64,000 nucleotides of DNA from Symbiodinium natans (Eukaryota > Sar > Dinophyceae > Suessiales > Symbiodiniaceae). The position numbers were made by a program, and so were the translations under genes. The notes under the pieces are model-generated. The model ran no database searches and was not told the DNA's origin. It saw only the letters and a program-made list of their open reading frames with translations. Positions within the stretch are counted from its first letter, which is position 1; each line of letters opens with the position of its first letter. The stretch covers positions 62,001 to 126,000 of the forward strand of contig CAJNDS010002734.1 in the NCBI GenBank assembly GCA_905221605.1, read 5' to 3'. Of the stretch, positions 41,356 to 51,664 are shown in pieces.

Positions 41356-41548
41356 CGATGCCCTACACCCTACACCCTACACCCTAAACCCTCAACCCTA
41401 AACCAAAACACCCTATATATGTACATATATACATATGTATCGTGCCACTGAAAAAGTACTTAACTCCATAAGCACTTGTACCGAACGGTCCTCTTTCTCC
41501 CGGCGTTTAGCTTAAAAACTCGAAGCCCTAAACCCTAAATCCAAAACC

Positions 41549-41660
41549 CTGCACCCAAACAGCCCAATACCCCTTAATTCAGGAATAGAGCTTCAATTAC
41601 AGAGGGAGCCTTATTATGATTTAAGGACCTTAATTAGGGGGTATTGGGCTCTTTGGGAAC
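41549..41660. mobile_element. Family B inverted-repeat element acting as an intron
   Basis: AGCCCAATACCCCTTAATT and CTAATTAGGGGGTATTGGGC, 112 bases between donor GTTCCC and acceptor GGGTGCAG on the minus strand. The exon before it is 41,661-41,729. Confidence 0.75.
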
Positions 41661-41729
41661 CCTAGAAGTTGGAGGTCGGGCGCCGGCCTCCTTGGCGGAA
41701 TACTGGCCAGGAGCTGTGCTGGACTTGGC
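41661..41729 (-). CDS. Exon between two different inserted elements
   Basis: Twenty-three codons AKSSTAPGQYSAKEAGARPP plus TSR, phase 0 in and out. A family G element is flush on one side and a family B element on the other. Confidence 0.65.
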
Positions 41730-41822
41730 CTTAATCCCTGTTCCCCTAGGAAGAAAAAAGGATCCTTTTTGTTCACATATAAGAAAGCCCATAACCCAAA
41801 AAGTAAAAAGGATCCCTAACAC
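41730..41822. mobile_element. Family G element acting as an intron
   Basis: 93 bases from donor GTGTTAGGG to acceptor GGGATTAAG on the minus strand. The exons join in phase 0 (PEIPATRS-AKSSTAPG). Near-identical to 34,455-34,562. Confidence 0.75.
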
Positions 41823-41905
41823 TGATCTAGTGGCGGGGATCTCAGGCCAGTATCTGCGGATGCGCGCCCAGTCCTCAGCCAGCCATTCAGAGCCTGCCCC
41901 CGCCC
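41823..41905 (-). CDS. Probable exon, unknown protein
   Basis: SKGAGAGSEWLAEDWARIRR then YWPEIPATRS. Trp-rich amphipathic peptide; no family recognised. Confidence 0.55.
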
Positions 41906-41931
41906 CCTTAGAGACTCTGGGAACTGACCCT

Positions 41932-42200
41932 TAAACCCCATAAACCCAACAAACCCCATAAACCCTGCAAACCCTATAAACCCTGCAAACCCCGTAAACC
42001 CGATAAAACTTTGCAAACCCTATATAGACCCTATAGCATGTTGGGAGCTGGACCTCTTGTTTGTTGTGCGAAAACCCTAATTGCACGCAGTCCCTAAACC
42101 CTAAACTCTAAGCCCCTAAGCCCCTAAACCCCTAAACCCCTAAACCCCTAAAACCCTAAAACCCTAAAACCCTAAAACCCTAAAACCCTAAACCCTTTTG
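41932..42200. repeat. CCCTATAAA, CCCCTAAA and CCCTAAAA variant arrays
   Basis: Three adjacent blocks based on 9-base, 8-base and 8-base variants of the telomere unit. Confidence 0.9.
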
Positions 42201-42283
42201 CATCCAGGTGAAACCCTACAAACTCTCAACCCTTGTTTTGACAGCAGGCTCTGAGGCTCCGCGGAGCCACAGCTTAAACCAAC

Positions 42284-42614
42284 CTCTTGAAGGTTCATGG
42301 GGTTGTAGGGTTTAGGGTTTACGCTACAAGTGGGGTCAAAAGTAGGGGAGCTATACCACTACTACAATCCCTATTCAGGCGTATGAGCCATAAAGCCCGG
42401 GTTCGTTTGGTCCCCAAACCTCCCTTAACTTGGCTGCACTTAGGAGGGTAGTTATAAAATAAATTTTTAGCTGCCTTATTAAGAAACCCAATAAACCCAA
42501 AACGGCTAAGGATCTAAAATTACAGTAAAGCACCACAAAGTTAAACTCTAAACCCAAAGCCCACTCAAACCCCTAACCGCCTCTCGTGACCCAACTACCC
42601 ATGAACCTCCAAGC
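42284..42614. mobile_element. Family A element interrupted by about 200 bases
   Basis: Left end CTTGAAGGTTCATGGGG and right end ACCCATGAACCTCCAAG are 330 bases apart instead of about 125; a TTTAGGG trimer sits just inside the left end. Confidence 0.5.
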
Positions 42615-42622
42615 TGCCCAGG

Positions 42623-42712
42623 CACCCTAAACCCTAAACCCTAAACCCTAAACCCTAAACCCTAAACCCTAAACCCTAAACCCTAAACCCTAACCCTAAA
42701 CCCTAAACCCAG
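42623..42712. repeat. CCCTAAA array, about 12 units
   Basis: Begins 12 bases from the family A right end and stops at the exon candidate at 42,714. Confidence 0.95.
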
Positions 42713-42713
42713 C

Positions 42714-42815
42714 TGCCAAGGCACGCGTCCCGAGTTGCCAAATTGCCAGCCGGGTTTGGCTTTGCGTGGCGGCACCCGCGGAGAGTAACCTGGAGAGCCC
42801 ACCGAGCCGCCCTTT
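42714..42815 (-). CDS. Probable exon, basic Gly/Pro-rich
   Basis: GGSVGSPGYSPRVPPRKAKP then GWQFGNSGRVPWQ. Ends directly at a GTTTAGGG array. Confidence 0.45.
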
Positions 42816-43007
42816 TGGGGTTTAGGGTTTAGGGTTTGGGGTTTAGATTTAGGCTAAAGGGTTTAGGGCTTAGGGTATAGGGTTCAGCAATAAACACCAA
42901 GCCCTAAAGACCTATGCCTATGCCCTAAACCTGTAAACTGCAAACCTCAAGGAAGCCTTTGAACCCCCAGATCCTCAACCGACGCTACTGGCAGCTTCTG
43001 GTTCCTA

Positions 43008-43075
43008 CCCTAAACCCTAAACCCTAAACCCTAAACCCTAAACCCTAAACCCTAAACCCTAAACCCTAAACCCTT
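43008..43075. repeat. CCCTAAA array
   Basis: Ten units. Confidence 0.95.
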
Positions 43076-43615
43076 TTTTTTGCATCTGGACTCCTTGCTG
43101 CCAGGCTGTAGGCAATGACCAGCTGCTAAACAGAAGGCCACCACACAATTAGGCCCGAAACCCTAAGCCCTAAGCCCTAAACCCTAAACCCTTCATACAC
43201 CCTATACCCTGCACCCAAGTCGCACGCAGGGCCCGGCGCGGGCTCCTTCACGCGGGCGAGTTGGGAGAGGAGGGGGGGCGGGGTGTCTCAACGCAAGGCT
43301 GAGATGGGTTTAGGATACCCTAAACCCTAAACCCTAAACTATTGGGGGGGATAAGGTTGAGATGAGCTTAGGATGCTTTCGGACCTTTCTTTGTTGGCGG
43401 GTGGGTGGGGGATGGCCTCGGTTTGGGGTGGCAACGAGAAGGGGGTACCCTTAGCATGATGAACTTGGGGGGGGGGGGGGGGCATATTTCGGGGACCTGT
43501 TTTGTGAGAAAGACCCGTTTACACCACATGTTTCGGCGTGACATGGGCTCACAAGTAGGAACACATCCTCTGATACGGGAAGAACGAGGGGCTGCTCAAC
43601 CCTAAAAAACCTAAA

Positions 43616-43750
43616 GCCCATCCCCATAAACCCCAGAAACCCTATAAACCCCATAAACCCGATAAACCCTATAAACCCCATAGACCCTACAAACCCTAAA
43701 AACCCAATAAACCCTAAACCCTACCCTTACTAAACCCTGAACCCTAAACC
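43616..43750. repeat. CCCTATAAA/CCCCATAAA variant array
   Basis: Nine-base units with point variants grading into CCCTAAA. Confidence 0.9.
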
Positions 43751-43761
43751 CCTAGGAACCC

Positions 43762-43890
43762 TATAAGGCTTGCTTTGCGGAAGTCCTTTCCCGTCTCGAA
43801 CCGCTCGCATTTTCGGCTGCTCGATTCAGGAGATGGGCCCAGCGACCATTTCGGAGCGTCCGCATGGTTGGAAAAGGACCTTGCCATGAG
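43762..43890 (-). CDS. Probable exon, unknown protein
   Basis: FSNHADAPKWSLGPSPESSS then RKCERFETGKDFRKAS. Hydrophilic; open frame preferred over two interrupted ones. Confidence 0.4.
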
Positions 43891-44129
43891 TAGGGTTATA
43901 AGTGTTCTAAAGGTAGGGTTATCAGTACCCTACGTGGGGTTACAAGTATTCCAAAAGGAGGGGGTATAAGTGCCCTAAATAAGGTTCTAGTCAGCAATAG
44001 TTATAGTTGTCCTACTACATGGTTGGAGAAGGACCTTACCTTCCAGTGGGGCTGGTTCTTGATATGGAATGAGGTACCTATCTACTCCCTTAAAGGTTGT
44101 AGAGAGGGCCCTAGTGGTTGGAAAAGACC

Positions 44130-44243
44130 TTACTTGGAAGTTCATGGGTAGTTGGAAGTAGGGTTACAAGTACCCTAAACAATGTTATAGCCAGCTATAA
44201 CTGTTGTTTCCCTCCTTCTCATAGCTTCCCATGAACCTTCCAG
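44130..44243. mobile_element. Family A element
   Basis: CTTACTTGGAAGTTCATGGG and TTCCCATGAACCTTCCAGTA ends. Confidence 0.8.
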
Positions 44244-44314
44244 TACTATACAGTGGAATCTCGAAAACCTGCACTGAACGTGTCAAAGTGATGATCTGAT
44301 TATGCATGGAGAAC

Positions 44315-44467
44315 CACGGACTTCGTGCGAAGGAGCGTAATCAGCGGGTCATGTTCGGCATCCTGGGGCAGTGATTCCGACATGAAACCGGCAGCGGGCC
44401 CATTGGTTCCCTGAACAAACCAGGAAACGACCGCGGGATTGCCTGCGAATGCTGCTGCGACGCGTTG
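44315..44467 (-). CDS. Exon of unknown protein
   Basis: Fifty-one codons in phase 0 at both ends: QRVAAAFAGNPAVVSWFVQG then TNGPAAGFMSESLPQDAEHD and PLITLLRTKSV. Acceptor GAGTCCCAG, donor GTTCTC. One of the clearest unassigned exons in the window. Confidence 0.6.
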
Positions 44468-44478
44468 CTGGGACTCTA

Positions 44479-44640
44479 TTACCTGGGACTATGACCGCTA
44501 GATTTAGATGCTTTAGGTCCATTGCCACTCGTGATCACACAGGTGCTTCGATTTGATAGGTTTGACCATTGGTCTCGGGCCAATAAGCTTCGCCGTGCAT
44601 GTCCAAGACGGGTGCCGAAAGCCTGAGACGTGCCATCCAT
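44479..44640 (-). CDS. Possible exon with candidate start codon
   Basis: From an ATG at 44,640 the frame reads MDGTSQAFGTRLGHARRSLL then ARDQWSNLSNRSTCVITSGN to a stop at 44,479. Probably part of a longer exon or 5' UTR; low support. Confidence 0.25.
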   Translation of the reverse strand: MDGTSQAFGTRLGHARRSLLARDQWSNLSNRSTCVITSGNGPKASKSSGHSPR

Positions 44641-44645
44641 TGCGC

Positions 44646-44648
44646 CTG

Positions 44649-44691
<43 letters not shown>

Positions 44692-44692
44692 G
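44646..44692. repeat. (CA)n(TA)n microsatellite
   Basis: Compound dinucleotide repeat. Confidence 0.95.
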
Positions 44693-44734
44693 TAAGAGGA
44701 ACCTCTATGTACTATTTGACATGGCTGCTTTCTG

Positions 44735-47235
44735 TATTAAAAGTTTTAATAGTTTTAATAGATTGAATTTTAAAAAAGCCTCCGAAACTATTAAAACTAT
44801 TAAAAAGAAGCATTTTTAATAGTTTTAATAGTTTTAATAGTTTCAACTTTTAAAAAGCCTTCCGAACTATTAAAACTTTAAAAAGAGAAGGCCTGGCCAG
44901 GAGATTCCTGAACTTTTAAAACTATTAAAACTTTTAAAACTATTAAAACTATTAAAACTTTTAAAGAGGCTTCCTTTTAATAGTTTTAATAGTTTGAACT
45001 TTTAAAAAGCCTCCCAAACTATTAAAACTATTAAAAGAAGCCTTTTTAATAGTTTTAACAGTTTTAACAGTTTTAATAGTTTTAATAGTTTTAAAAGTTT
45101 TAAAAGTTTTAAAAGTTCAGGAATCTCCAGGCCAGGCCTTCTCCTCTTTAAAGTTTTAATAGTTTTAATAGTTTGAACTTTTAAAAAGCCTCCCAAACTA
45201 TTAAAACTATTAAAAAGAAGCCTTTTTAAATAGTTTTAATAGTTTTAATAGTTTCAACTTTTAAAAAGCCTCCCAAACTATTAAAAATCTAAAAAAGAGA
45301 TGGCCTGGCCAGGAGATTCCTGAACTTTTAAAACTATTAAAACTTTTAAAACTTTTAAAACTATTAAAACGATTAAAACTTTTAAAAAGGTTTCCTTTTA
45401 ATAGTTTTAATAGTTTTAATAGTTTGAACTTTTAAAAAGCCTCCCAAACTATTAAAACTATTAAAAAGAAGCCTTTTTAATAGATTTAATAGTTTTAATA
45501 GTTTTAAAAGTTTCAAAAGTTCAGGAATCTCCAGGCCAGGCCTTCTCCTTTTTAAAGTTTCAATAGTTTTAATAGTTTGAACTTTTAAAAAGCCGCCCAA
45601 ACTATTAAAACTATTAAAAAGAAGCATTTTTAATAGTTTTAATAGTTTTAATAGTTTTAATAGTTTTAATAGTTTTAATAGTTTTAATAGTTTTAATAGT
45701 TTTAATAGTTTTAATAGTTTTAAAAGTTTTAAAAGTTTAGGAATCTCCAGGCCAGGCCTTCTCCTTTTTAAAGTTTTAATAGTTTTAATAGTTTCAACTT
45801 TTAAAAAGCCTCCCAAACTATTAAAACTATTAAAAAGAAGCCTTGTTAATAGTTTTAATAGTTTTAATAGTTTCAACTTTTAAAAAGCCTTCCAAACTAT
45901 TAAAACTTTAAAAAAGAGAAGGCCTGGCCAGGAGATTCCTGAACTTTTAAAACTATTAAAACTTTAAAAACTTTCAAAACGATTAAAACTATTAAAACTT
46001 TTAAAAAGGCTGCCTTTTAATAGTTTTAATAGTTTTAATAATTTAAACTTTTAAAAGGCCTCCCAAACTATTAAAACTATTAAAAAGAAGCCTTTTTAAT
46101 AGTTTTAATAGTTTTAATAGTTCTAAAAGTTTAAATAGTTTTAAAAGTTTTAAAAGTTCAGGAATCTCCAGGCCAGGCCTTCTCCTTTTTAAAGTTTTAA
46201 TAGTTTTAATAGTTTGAACTTTTAACAAGCCTCGCAAACTATTGAAACTATTAAAAAGAAGCAATTTTAATAGCTTTAATAGTTTTAAAAGTTTCAAAAG
46301 TTCAGGAATCTCCAGGCCAGGCCTTCTCCTTTTTAAAGCTTTAATAGTTTTAATAGTTTCAACTTTTAAAAAGCCTCCCAAACTATTAAACCTATTAAAA
46401 AGAAGCCCTTTTAATAGTTTAATAGTTTTAATAGTTTTAAATAGTTTTAATAGTTTAATAGTCTTAATAGTTTGAAAAGTTTCAAAAGTTTTAAAAGTTC
46501 GGGAATCTCCAGGCCAGGCCTTTGCCTTTTTAAAGTTTTAATAGTTTTAATAGTTTGAACTTTTAAAAAGCCTCCCAAACTATTAAAACTATTAAAAAGA
46601 AGCCTTTTTAAATAGTTTTAATAGTTTTAATAGTTTTAATAGTTTTAATAGTTTCAACTTTTAAAAAGCCTCCCAAACTATTAAAAATTTAAAAAAGAGA
46701 AGGCCTGGCCAGGAGATTCCTGAACTTTTAAAACTATTAAAACTTTTAAAACTATTAAAACTATTTAAACTTTTAAAACTTTTAAAAAGGCTTCCTTTTA
46801 ATAGTTTTAATAGTTTTAATAGTTACAACTTCTAAAAAGCCTCCCAAACTATTAAAACTATTAAAAAGAAGCCTTTTTAATAGTTTTAATAGTTTTAAAA
46901 GTTTTAAAAGTTCAGGAATCTCCAGGCCAGGCCTTCTCCTTTTTAAAGTTTCAATAGTTTTAATAGTTTGAACTTTTAAAAAGCCGCCCAAACTATTAAA
47001 ACTATTAAAAAGAAGCATTTTTAGTAGTTTTATTAGTTTTAATAGCTTTAAAAGTTTCAAAAGTTCAGGAATCTCCAGGCCAGGCCTTCTCCTTTTTAAA
47101 GCTTTAATAGTTTTAATAGTTTCAACTTTTAAAAAGCCTCCCAAACTATTAAAACTATTAAAAAGAAGCCTTTTCAATAGTTTTGATAGTTTTAATAGTT
47201 TCAACTAAGCCTTTCAAACTATTAAAACATTAAAA
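44735..47235. repeat. 2.5-kb composite satellite built on TAGTTTTAA
   Basis: Tracts of the 9-base unit TAGTTTTAA and its complement alternate with a conserved insert containing TTCAGGAATCTCCAGGCCAG plus GCCTTCTCC, and with CTTTTTAAAAAGCC-type hinges. Higher-order units of about 160-330 bases occur in both orientations. Long Leu/Lys-rich open frames (LLKLLKLLK) are products of the repeat. Confidence 0.95.
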
Positions 47236-47267
47236 AGATTTGAAAGTTCAGGAATTTCCTGGACAGG

Positions 47268-47825
47268 GCCCCGGGCCTCTCCCCAATACAAAACCACGAG
47301 CCCGGGCCTCCCCCCAATACTAAATTACGAGCCCGGGCTTCTCCCCAATACTAAATTACGAGCCCGGGCCTCCCCCCAATACTAAATTACGAGCCCGGGC
47401 CTCATATTAAATTACGAGCCCGAGCCTCCCCCCAATACTAAATCACGAGCCCAGGCCTGCCCCCAATACTAGAATCACGAGCCCAGGCCTCCCCCCAATA
47501 CTAAACTACAAGCCCGGGCCTCCTTCCAATACTAATCGGCCATGAGATTCCTGAACTTTCAAAACTTTTAAAACTTTTAAAACTATTAAAACTATTAAAA
47601 CTTTTAAAACTATTAAAAAAGCCTCGGGCCTTCTCCCAATACTAAATTACGAGCCCGGGCCTTCTCCCAATACTAAATCACGAGCCCGGGCCTTCTCCCA
47701 ATACTAAATCACGAGCCCGGGCATCCCCCCAATACTAAATGACGAGCCCGGGCCTCCCCCCAATACTACATCACGAGCCCGGGCCTTCTCCCAATACTAA
47801 ATCACGAGTCCGAGCCTTTCCGGAA
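47268..47825. repeat. About 31-base satellite (CCCGGGCCTCCCCCCAATAC)
   Basis: About sixteen copies of GAGCCCGGGCC(T/TT)C.CCCCAATACTAAAT(T/C)AC, interrupted at 47,545-47,620 by a fragment of the preceding TAGTTTTAA satellite. Confidence 0.93.
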
Positions 47826-47942
47826 GCGGGCCAGCCCCCCCTCCTTTTCCATTTAAATTATTTTTATTTTATGTAAATTATAAGAATTATGTAAATTATA
47901 TAAATTAGCGTCGCGTCACTTTGGTCAGATTTTGCCGGGCCC

Positions 47943-48017
47943 CGCGTAGATCCAGGCAGATTTTGTCCATGGTGATTTCTCTAAAAACACAACGGACAAA
48001 ATCTGCCTGGATCTACG
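47943..48017. repeat. Perfect 25-base inverted repeat (hairpin)
   Basis: GCGTAGATCCAGGCAGATTT(TGTCC) pairs with its reverse complement 25 bases later. A third diverged copy starts at about 48,041. Confidence 0.9.
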
Positions 48018-48096
48018 CATCACTTTTTTTGTAAGAAACAGCGCCGCGTAGATCCGGGCAGATTTTGTCCATGGTGTTTTCTCAAAAAACACGAAG

Positions 48097-49020
48097 GACA
48101 AAATTTGGCCAAATCGGGCTGCTCTTCGTCGGAGATGAGAAATGCGCGGCTCGATTTGGCCAAATTTGGCCGGGCAGCCTCCGGGCAAAATTTGGCCAAA
48201 TCGGGCTGCTCTTCGCGTGCGATGAGAAACGCACGGCTCGATTTGGCCAAATTTTGCCGGGCAGTCCCCTGGCAAAATTTGGCCAAATCGGGCTGCTCTT
48301 CGTGAGCGATGAGAAATGCGCGGCTCGATTTGGCCAAATTTTGCCGGGCAGCCTCCAGGCAAAATTTGTCCAAATCGGGCTGCTCTTCGCGTGCGATGAG
48401 AAATGCACGGCTCGATTTGGCCAAATTTTGCCGGGCAGTCCCCTGGCAAAATTTGGCCAAATCGGGCTGCTCTTCGTATGCGATGAGAAATGCGCGGCTC
48501 GATTTGGCCAAATTTTGCCGGGCAGCCTCCGGGCAAAATTTGGCCAAATCGGGCTGCTCTTCGTATGCGATGAGAAATGCGCGGCTCGATTTGGCCAAAT
48601 TTTGCCGGGCAGCCTCCGGGCAAAATTTGGCCAAATCGGGCTGCTCTTCGTATGCGATGAGAAATGCGCGGCTCGATTTGGCCAAATTTTGCCGGGCAGC
48701 CTCCGGGCAAAATTTGGCCAAATCGGGCTGCTCTTCGCGTGCGATGAGAAATGCACGGCTCGATTTGGCCAAATTTTGCCGGGCAGCCTCCTGGCAAAAT
48801 TTGGCCAAATCGGGCTGCTCTTCGTATGCGATGAGAAATGCGCGGCTCGATTTGGCCAAATTTTGCCGGGCAGCCTCCGGGCAAAATTTGGCCAAATCGG
48901 GCTGCTCTTCGTGTGCGATGAGAAATGCACGGCTCGGTTTGGCCAAATTTTGCCGGGCAGCCTCCGGGCAAAATTTGGCCAAATCGGGCTGCTCTTCGTG
49001 TGCGATGAGAAATTCGCGGC
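48097..49020. repeat. 87-base tandem repeat, about 10.6 copies, each a hairpin
   Basis: The period is exactly 87 bases, a multiple of three, with few substitutions between copies. Within each unit GGCAAAATTTGGCCAAATCG and CGATTTGGCCAAATTTTGCC are perfect 20-base inverted repeats around a 40-base loop. Several frames on both strands stay open for 250-390 codons because the period is 29 codons. Confidence 0.97.
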
Positions 49021-49034
49021 TCAAAGGGACACCT

Positions 49035-50190
49035 TTTTGGATTGGCAGCAAACCCAGCTGATGCTCATGATATCTCTCTCTATATAGAGGGGCGATGGAA
49101 CGGGTGTCCTTTTCCTTTTCAATCGTCTTCTGCATCTTCAAAGGAGAAAGAACGACACCCCCCAAGAGGGAAAAGAACACAAGAGACAGGGAGGGGAATT
49201 GAAGAGCTCCTCTCTTTACTTATTCTTTCCCTTTCCTCTCTTCCTACCTGTTCTTGTTCTTATTCGCTTCAAAAAGCAAAATAAGGGAAAGGAGCTTTCC
49301 TGGAGAGGAGGGAGGACACCTATATGTGAAGAGCAAGAAGGGTTGTTTTCTCATTCAAAAGGGACAAAGGAGAGAAGATAGATGTAGAGGAAAGTCATCT
49401 TCTTTGCGCCTTGTTTTGTCCGTCCCTCTCATTGCTTCCTGTCTCTTCTATTCCTTTCAGTACGCTTCCAGAAAAAAGGCATCCTTGTGATCTCTCCTCT
49501 CTCATTTCCCTTTCCCTTCTCTCCACCTATTACCTTTCAACTGATTAAAAAACAAGAAAGGAACTTGTATGATAAAGCAGGGGAAAGGTAAGCAGAGGGT
49601 GACTCCTTGCGCGTGGACCTTGCCGTACTTCATCATATCCCTCTTCTCGGCCTATCTCTTCTGCTTTTTTTTCTTACTGTTCTCCTTTTCATAATTCTTC
49701 CTGTTTAGTTGTTCTTATTTCGAAAAGAAAGAGGGAAGGGATAGATAAGGGAGAGAGGATCGATAAAGAAGAGTCCCATCTTATCTGTGCCTTGTTTTGT
49801 CTTTCCTGCTCCTTTATTCATCTCTCTATTCTTGTCTTTGCTCTTCCTGTTAAAAATGCAACCCTGTCTATGTCTCCTCCTCCTTCTCTCTCCCTCCTCT
49901 TCAAGGACAAAAAGCACAAGAAAATAAAAATATCAGGGGAATGGAGGCCCCTGGCCTTTCTTATCTTTCTTCAATGGTTGGGGAATGTGAGCGGGGTTGG
50001 CTGCTTGCCCGTGGCCCCTCTCCATGCTTCAGCATATGCCTCCTCTCGCCTTATCTCCTCGGTTCTTTTCATTGCTCCCAAACGGAAAAAGAAAGCGAGT
50101 TCCTTCATTTTCATTGTTCTTCCTTTGGGTTTTTGTTTCAAAGGGAAACGAACAAGAGAGAAGAAAGACAAGAAGGATAGGAAAGATGAA
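49035..50190. repeat. Segmental duplication A, copy 1
   Basis: About 1.15 kb nearly identical to 50,540-51,638, offset about 1.5 kb. Sequence is rich in CTCTTCC/GAAAGAGG and includes GCAGCAAACCCAGCTGATGC and CCTTGCGCGTGGACCTTGCC. Confidence 0.9.
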
Positions 50191-50259
50191 GACGGGTTCT
50201 ATCGAACGGGTGTCCCTTTGGATCGTTTTCTGCATCTTCAAGCGAGAAAAAAGGATGCC

Positions 50260-50410
50260 CCCGAACAAAAGCTCTCTCTCTCTCTCTCTGTCTGTATCCC
50301 TGTCGCTATTTTTTCTTTCGTTCTTTCTTTAGCTTGCTCTCTTTCCCTGTCCCAATATCTATCTCTCACTCATTCATTCTCAGTCTCTCTCTCTCTCTCT
50401 CTCTATGTGC
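50260..50410. repeat. CT-rich microsatellites
   Basis: CTCTCTCT tracts separate the two copies of duplication A. Confidence 0.8.
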
Positions 50411-50539
50411 GATGGAAGCAGGCGTCCTTTTTTTACGTTTGCTGTGTCTTCAAGGCAAAAGAAAGACATCCAAAAAGAAAACATTTAGGGGTGTCCCTTT
50501 TGCTCGTTTGACACACAGAAAGCGATTAAAGGGACAGCG

Positions 50540-51638
50540 TTTTGGATGGGCAGCAAACCCAGCTGATGCTCATGATATCTCTCTCTATATATAGGGGCGA
50601 TGGAACGGGTGTCCTTTTCCTTTTCAATCGTCTTCTGCATCTTCAAAGGAGAAAGAACGACACCCCCCAAGAGGGAAAAGAACACAAGAGACAGGGAGGG
50701 GAATTGAAGAGCTCCTCTCTTTACTTAGTCTTTCCCTTTCCTCTCTTCCTACCTGTTCTTGTTCTTATTCGCTTCAAAAAGCAAAATAAGGGAAAGGAGC
50801 TTTCCTGGAGAGGAGGGAGGACACCTATCTGTGAAGAGCAAGAAGGGTTGTTTTCTCATTCAAAAGGGACAAAGGAGAGAAGATAGATGTAGAGGAAAGT
50901 CATCTTCTTTGCGCCTTGTTTTGTCCGTCCCTCTCATTGCTTCCTGTCTCTTCTATTCCTTTCAGTACGCTTCCAGAAAAAAGGCATCCTTGTGATCTCT
51001 CCTCTCTCATTTCCCTTTCCCTTCTCTCCACCTATTACCTTTCAACTGATTAAAAAACAAGAAAGGAACTTGTATGATAAAGCAGAGGAAAGGCAAGCAG
51101 AGGGTGACTCCTTGCGCGTGGACCTTGCCGTACTTCATCATATCTCTTTTCTCGGCTTCCTTTCCTTACCCTTCTCCTGTTTTCATAATTCTTCCTTTTT
51201 GTTTTCCTTATTTCGAGAAGAAAAGGGAAGAGAGAGATAAGGGAGAGAGGATCGATAAAGAAGATGCCTTGTTTTGTCTTTCCTTATCCTTTATTCATCT
51301 CTCTTCCATTGTTGTCTTTGCTCTTCCCATTAAAAATGCAATCCTGTCTATTTCTCCTCCTCCTTCTCTCTCCGTCCTCTTCAACGACAAAAAAACACAA
51401 GGAAATCATAAGAGGGGAATGGAGGCCCTTGTCCTTTCTTATCCTTTTTCAATGGTTGGGGACATGAACGGGGTTGGCTGCTTGCCCGTGGCCCCTCTCC
51501 ATGCTCCCTCCTCTTGTGCCCAAACGGAAAAGAAAGCGAGTTCCTTTCATGTTCATTGTTATTCCTTTGGTTTTTTTGTTTCAAAGGGAAACGAACAAGA
51601 GAGAAGAAAGACAAGAAGGATAGGAAAGATGAAGACGA
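50540..51638. repeat. Segmental duplication A, copy 2
   Basis: Direct repeat of 49,035-50,190 with small deletions near its end. Partial third and fourth copies lie at about 54,180-54,590 and 55,955-56,340, and an inverted fragment at about 54,660-54,960. Confidence 0.9.
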
Positions 51639-51664
51639 ATACCATCTTCTCTTTGCCATGGGCA

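Noticed and set aside
45382-47204. LLKLLKLLK leucine-rich proteins
   Set aside because: Translation of the TAGTTTTAA satellite; unit length of nine bases keeps frames open.
47925-49180. Long open frames of 282-386 codons on both strands
   Set aside because: They arise from an 87-base tandem repeat (29 codons) that lacks stops in several frames; no splice or start context supports a gene.
49792-50511. 239-codon Ser/Leu/Phe-rich frame
   Set aside because: Lies in CT-rich duplicated DNA; the other copy of the duplication does not preserve the frame.
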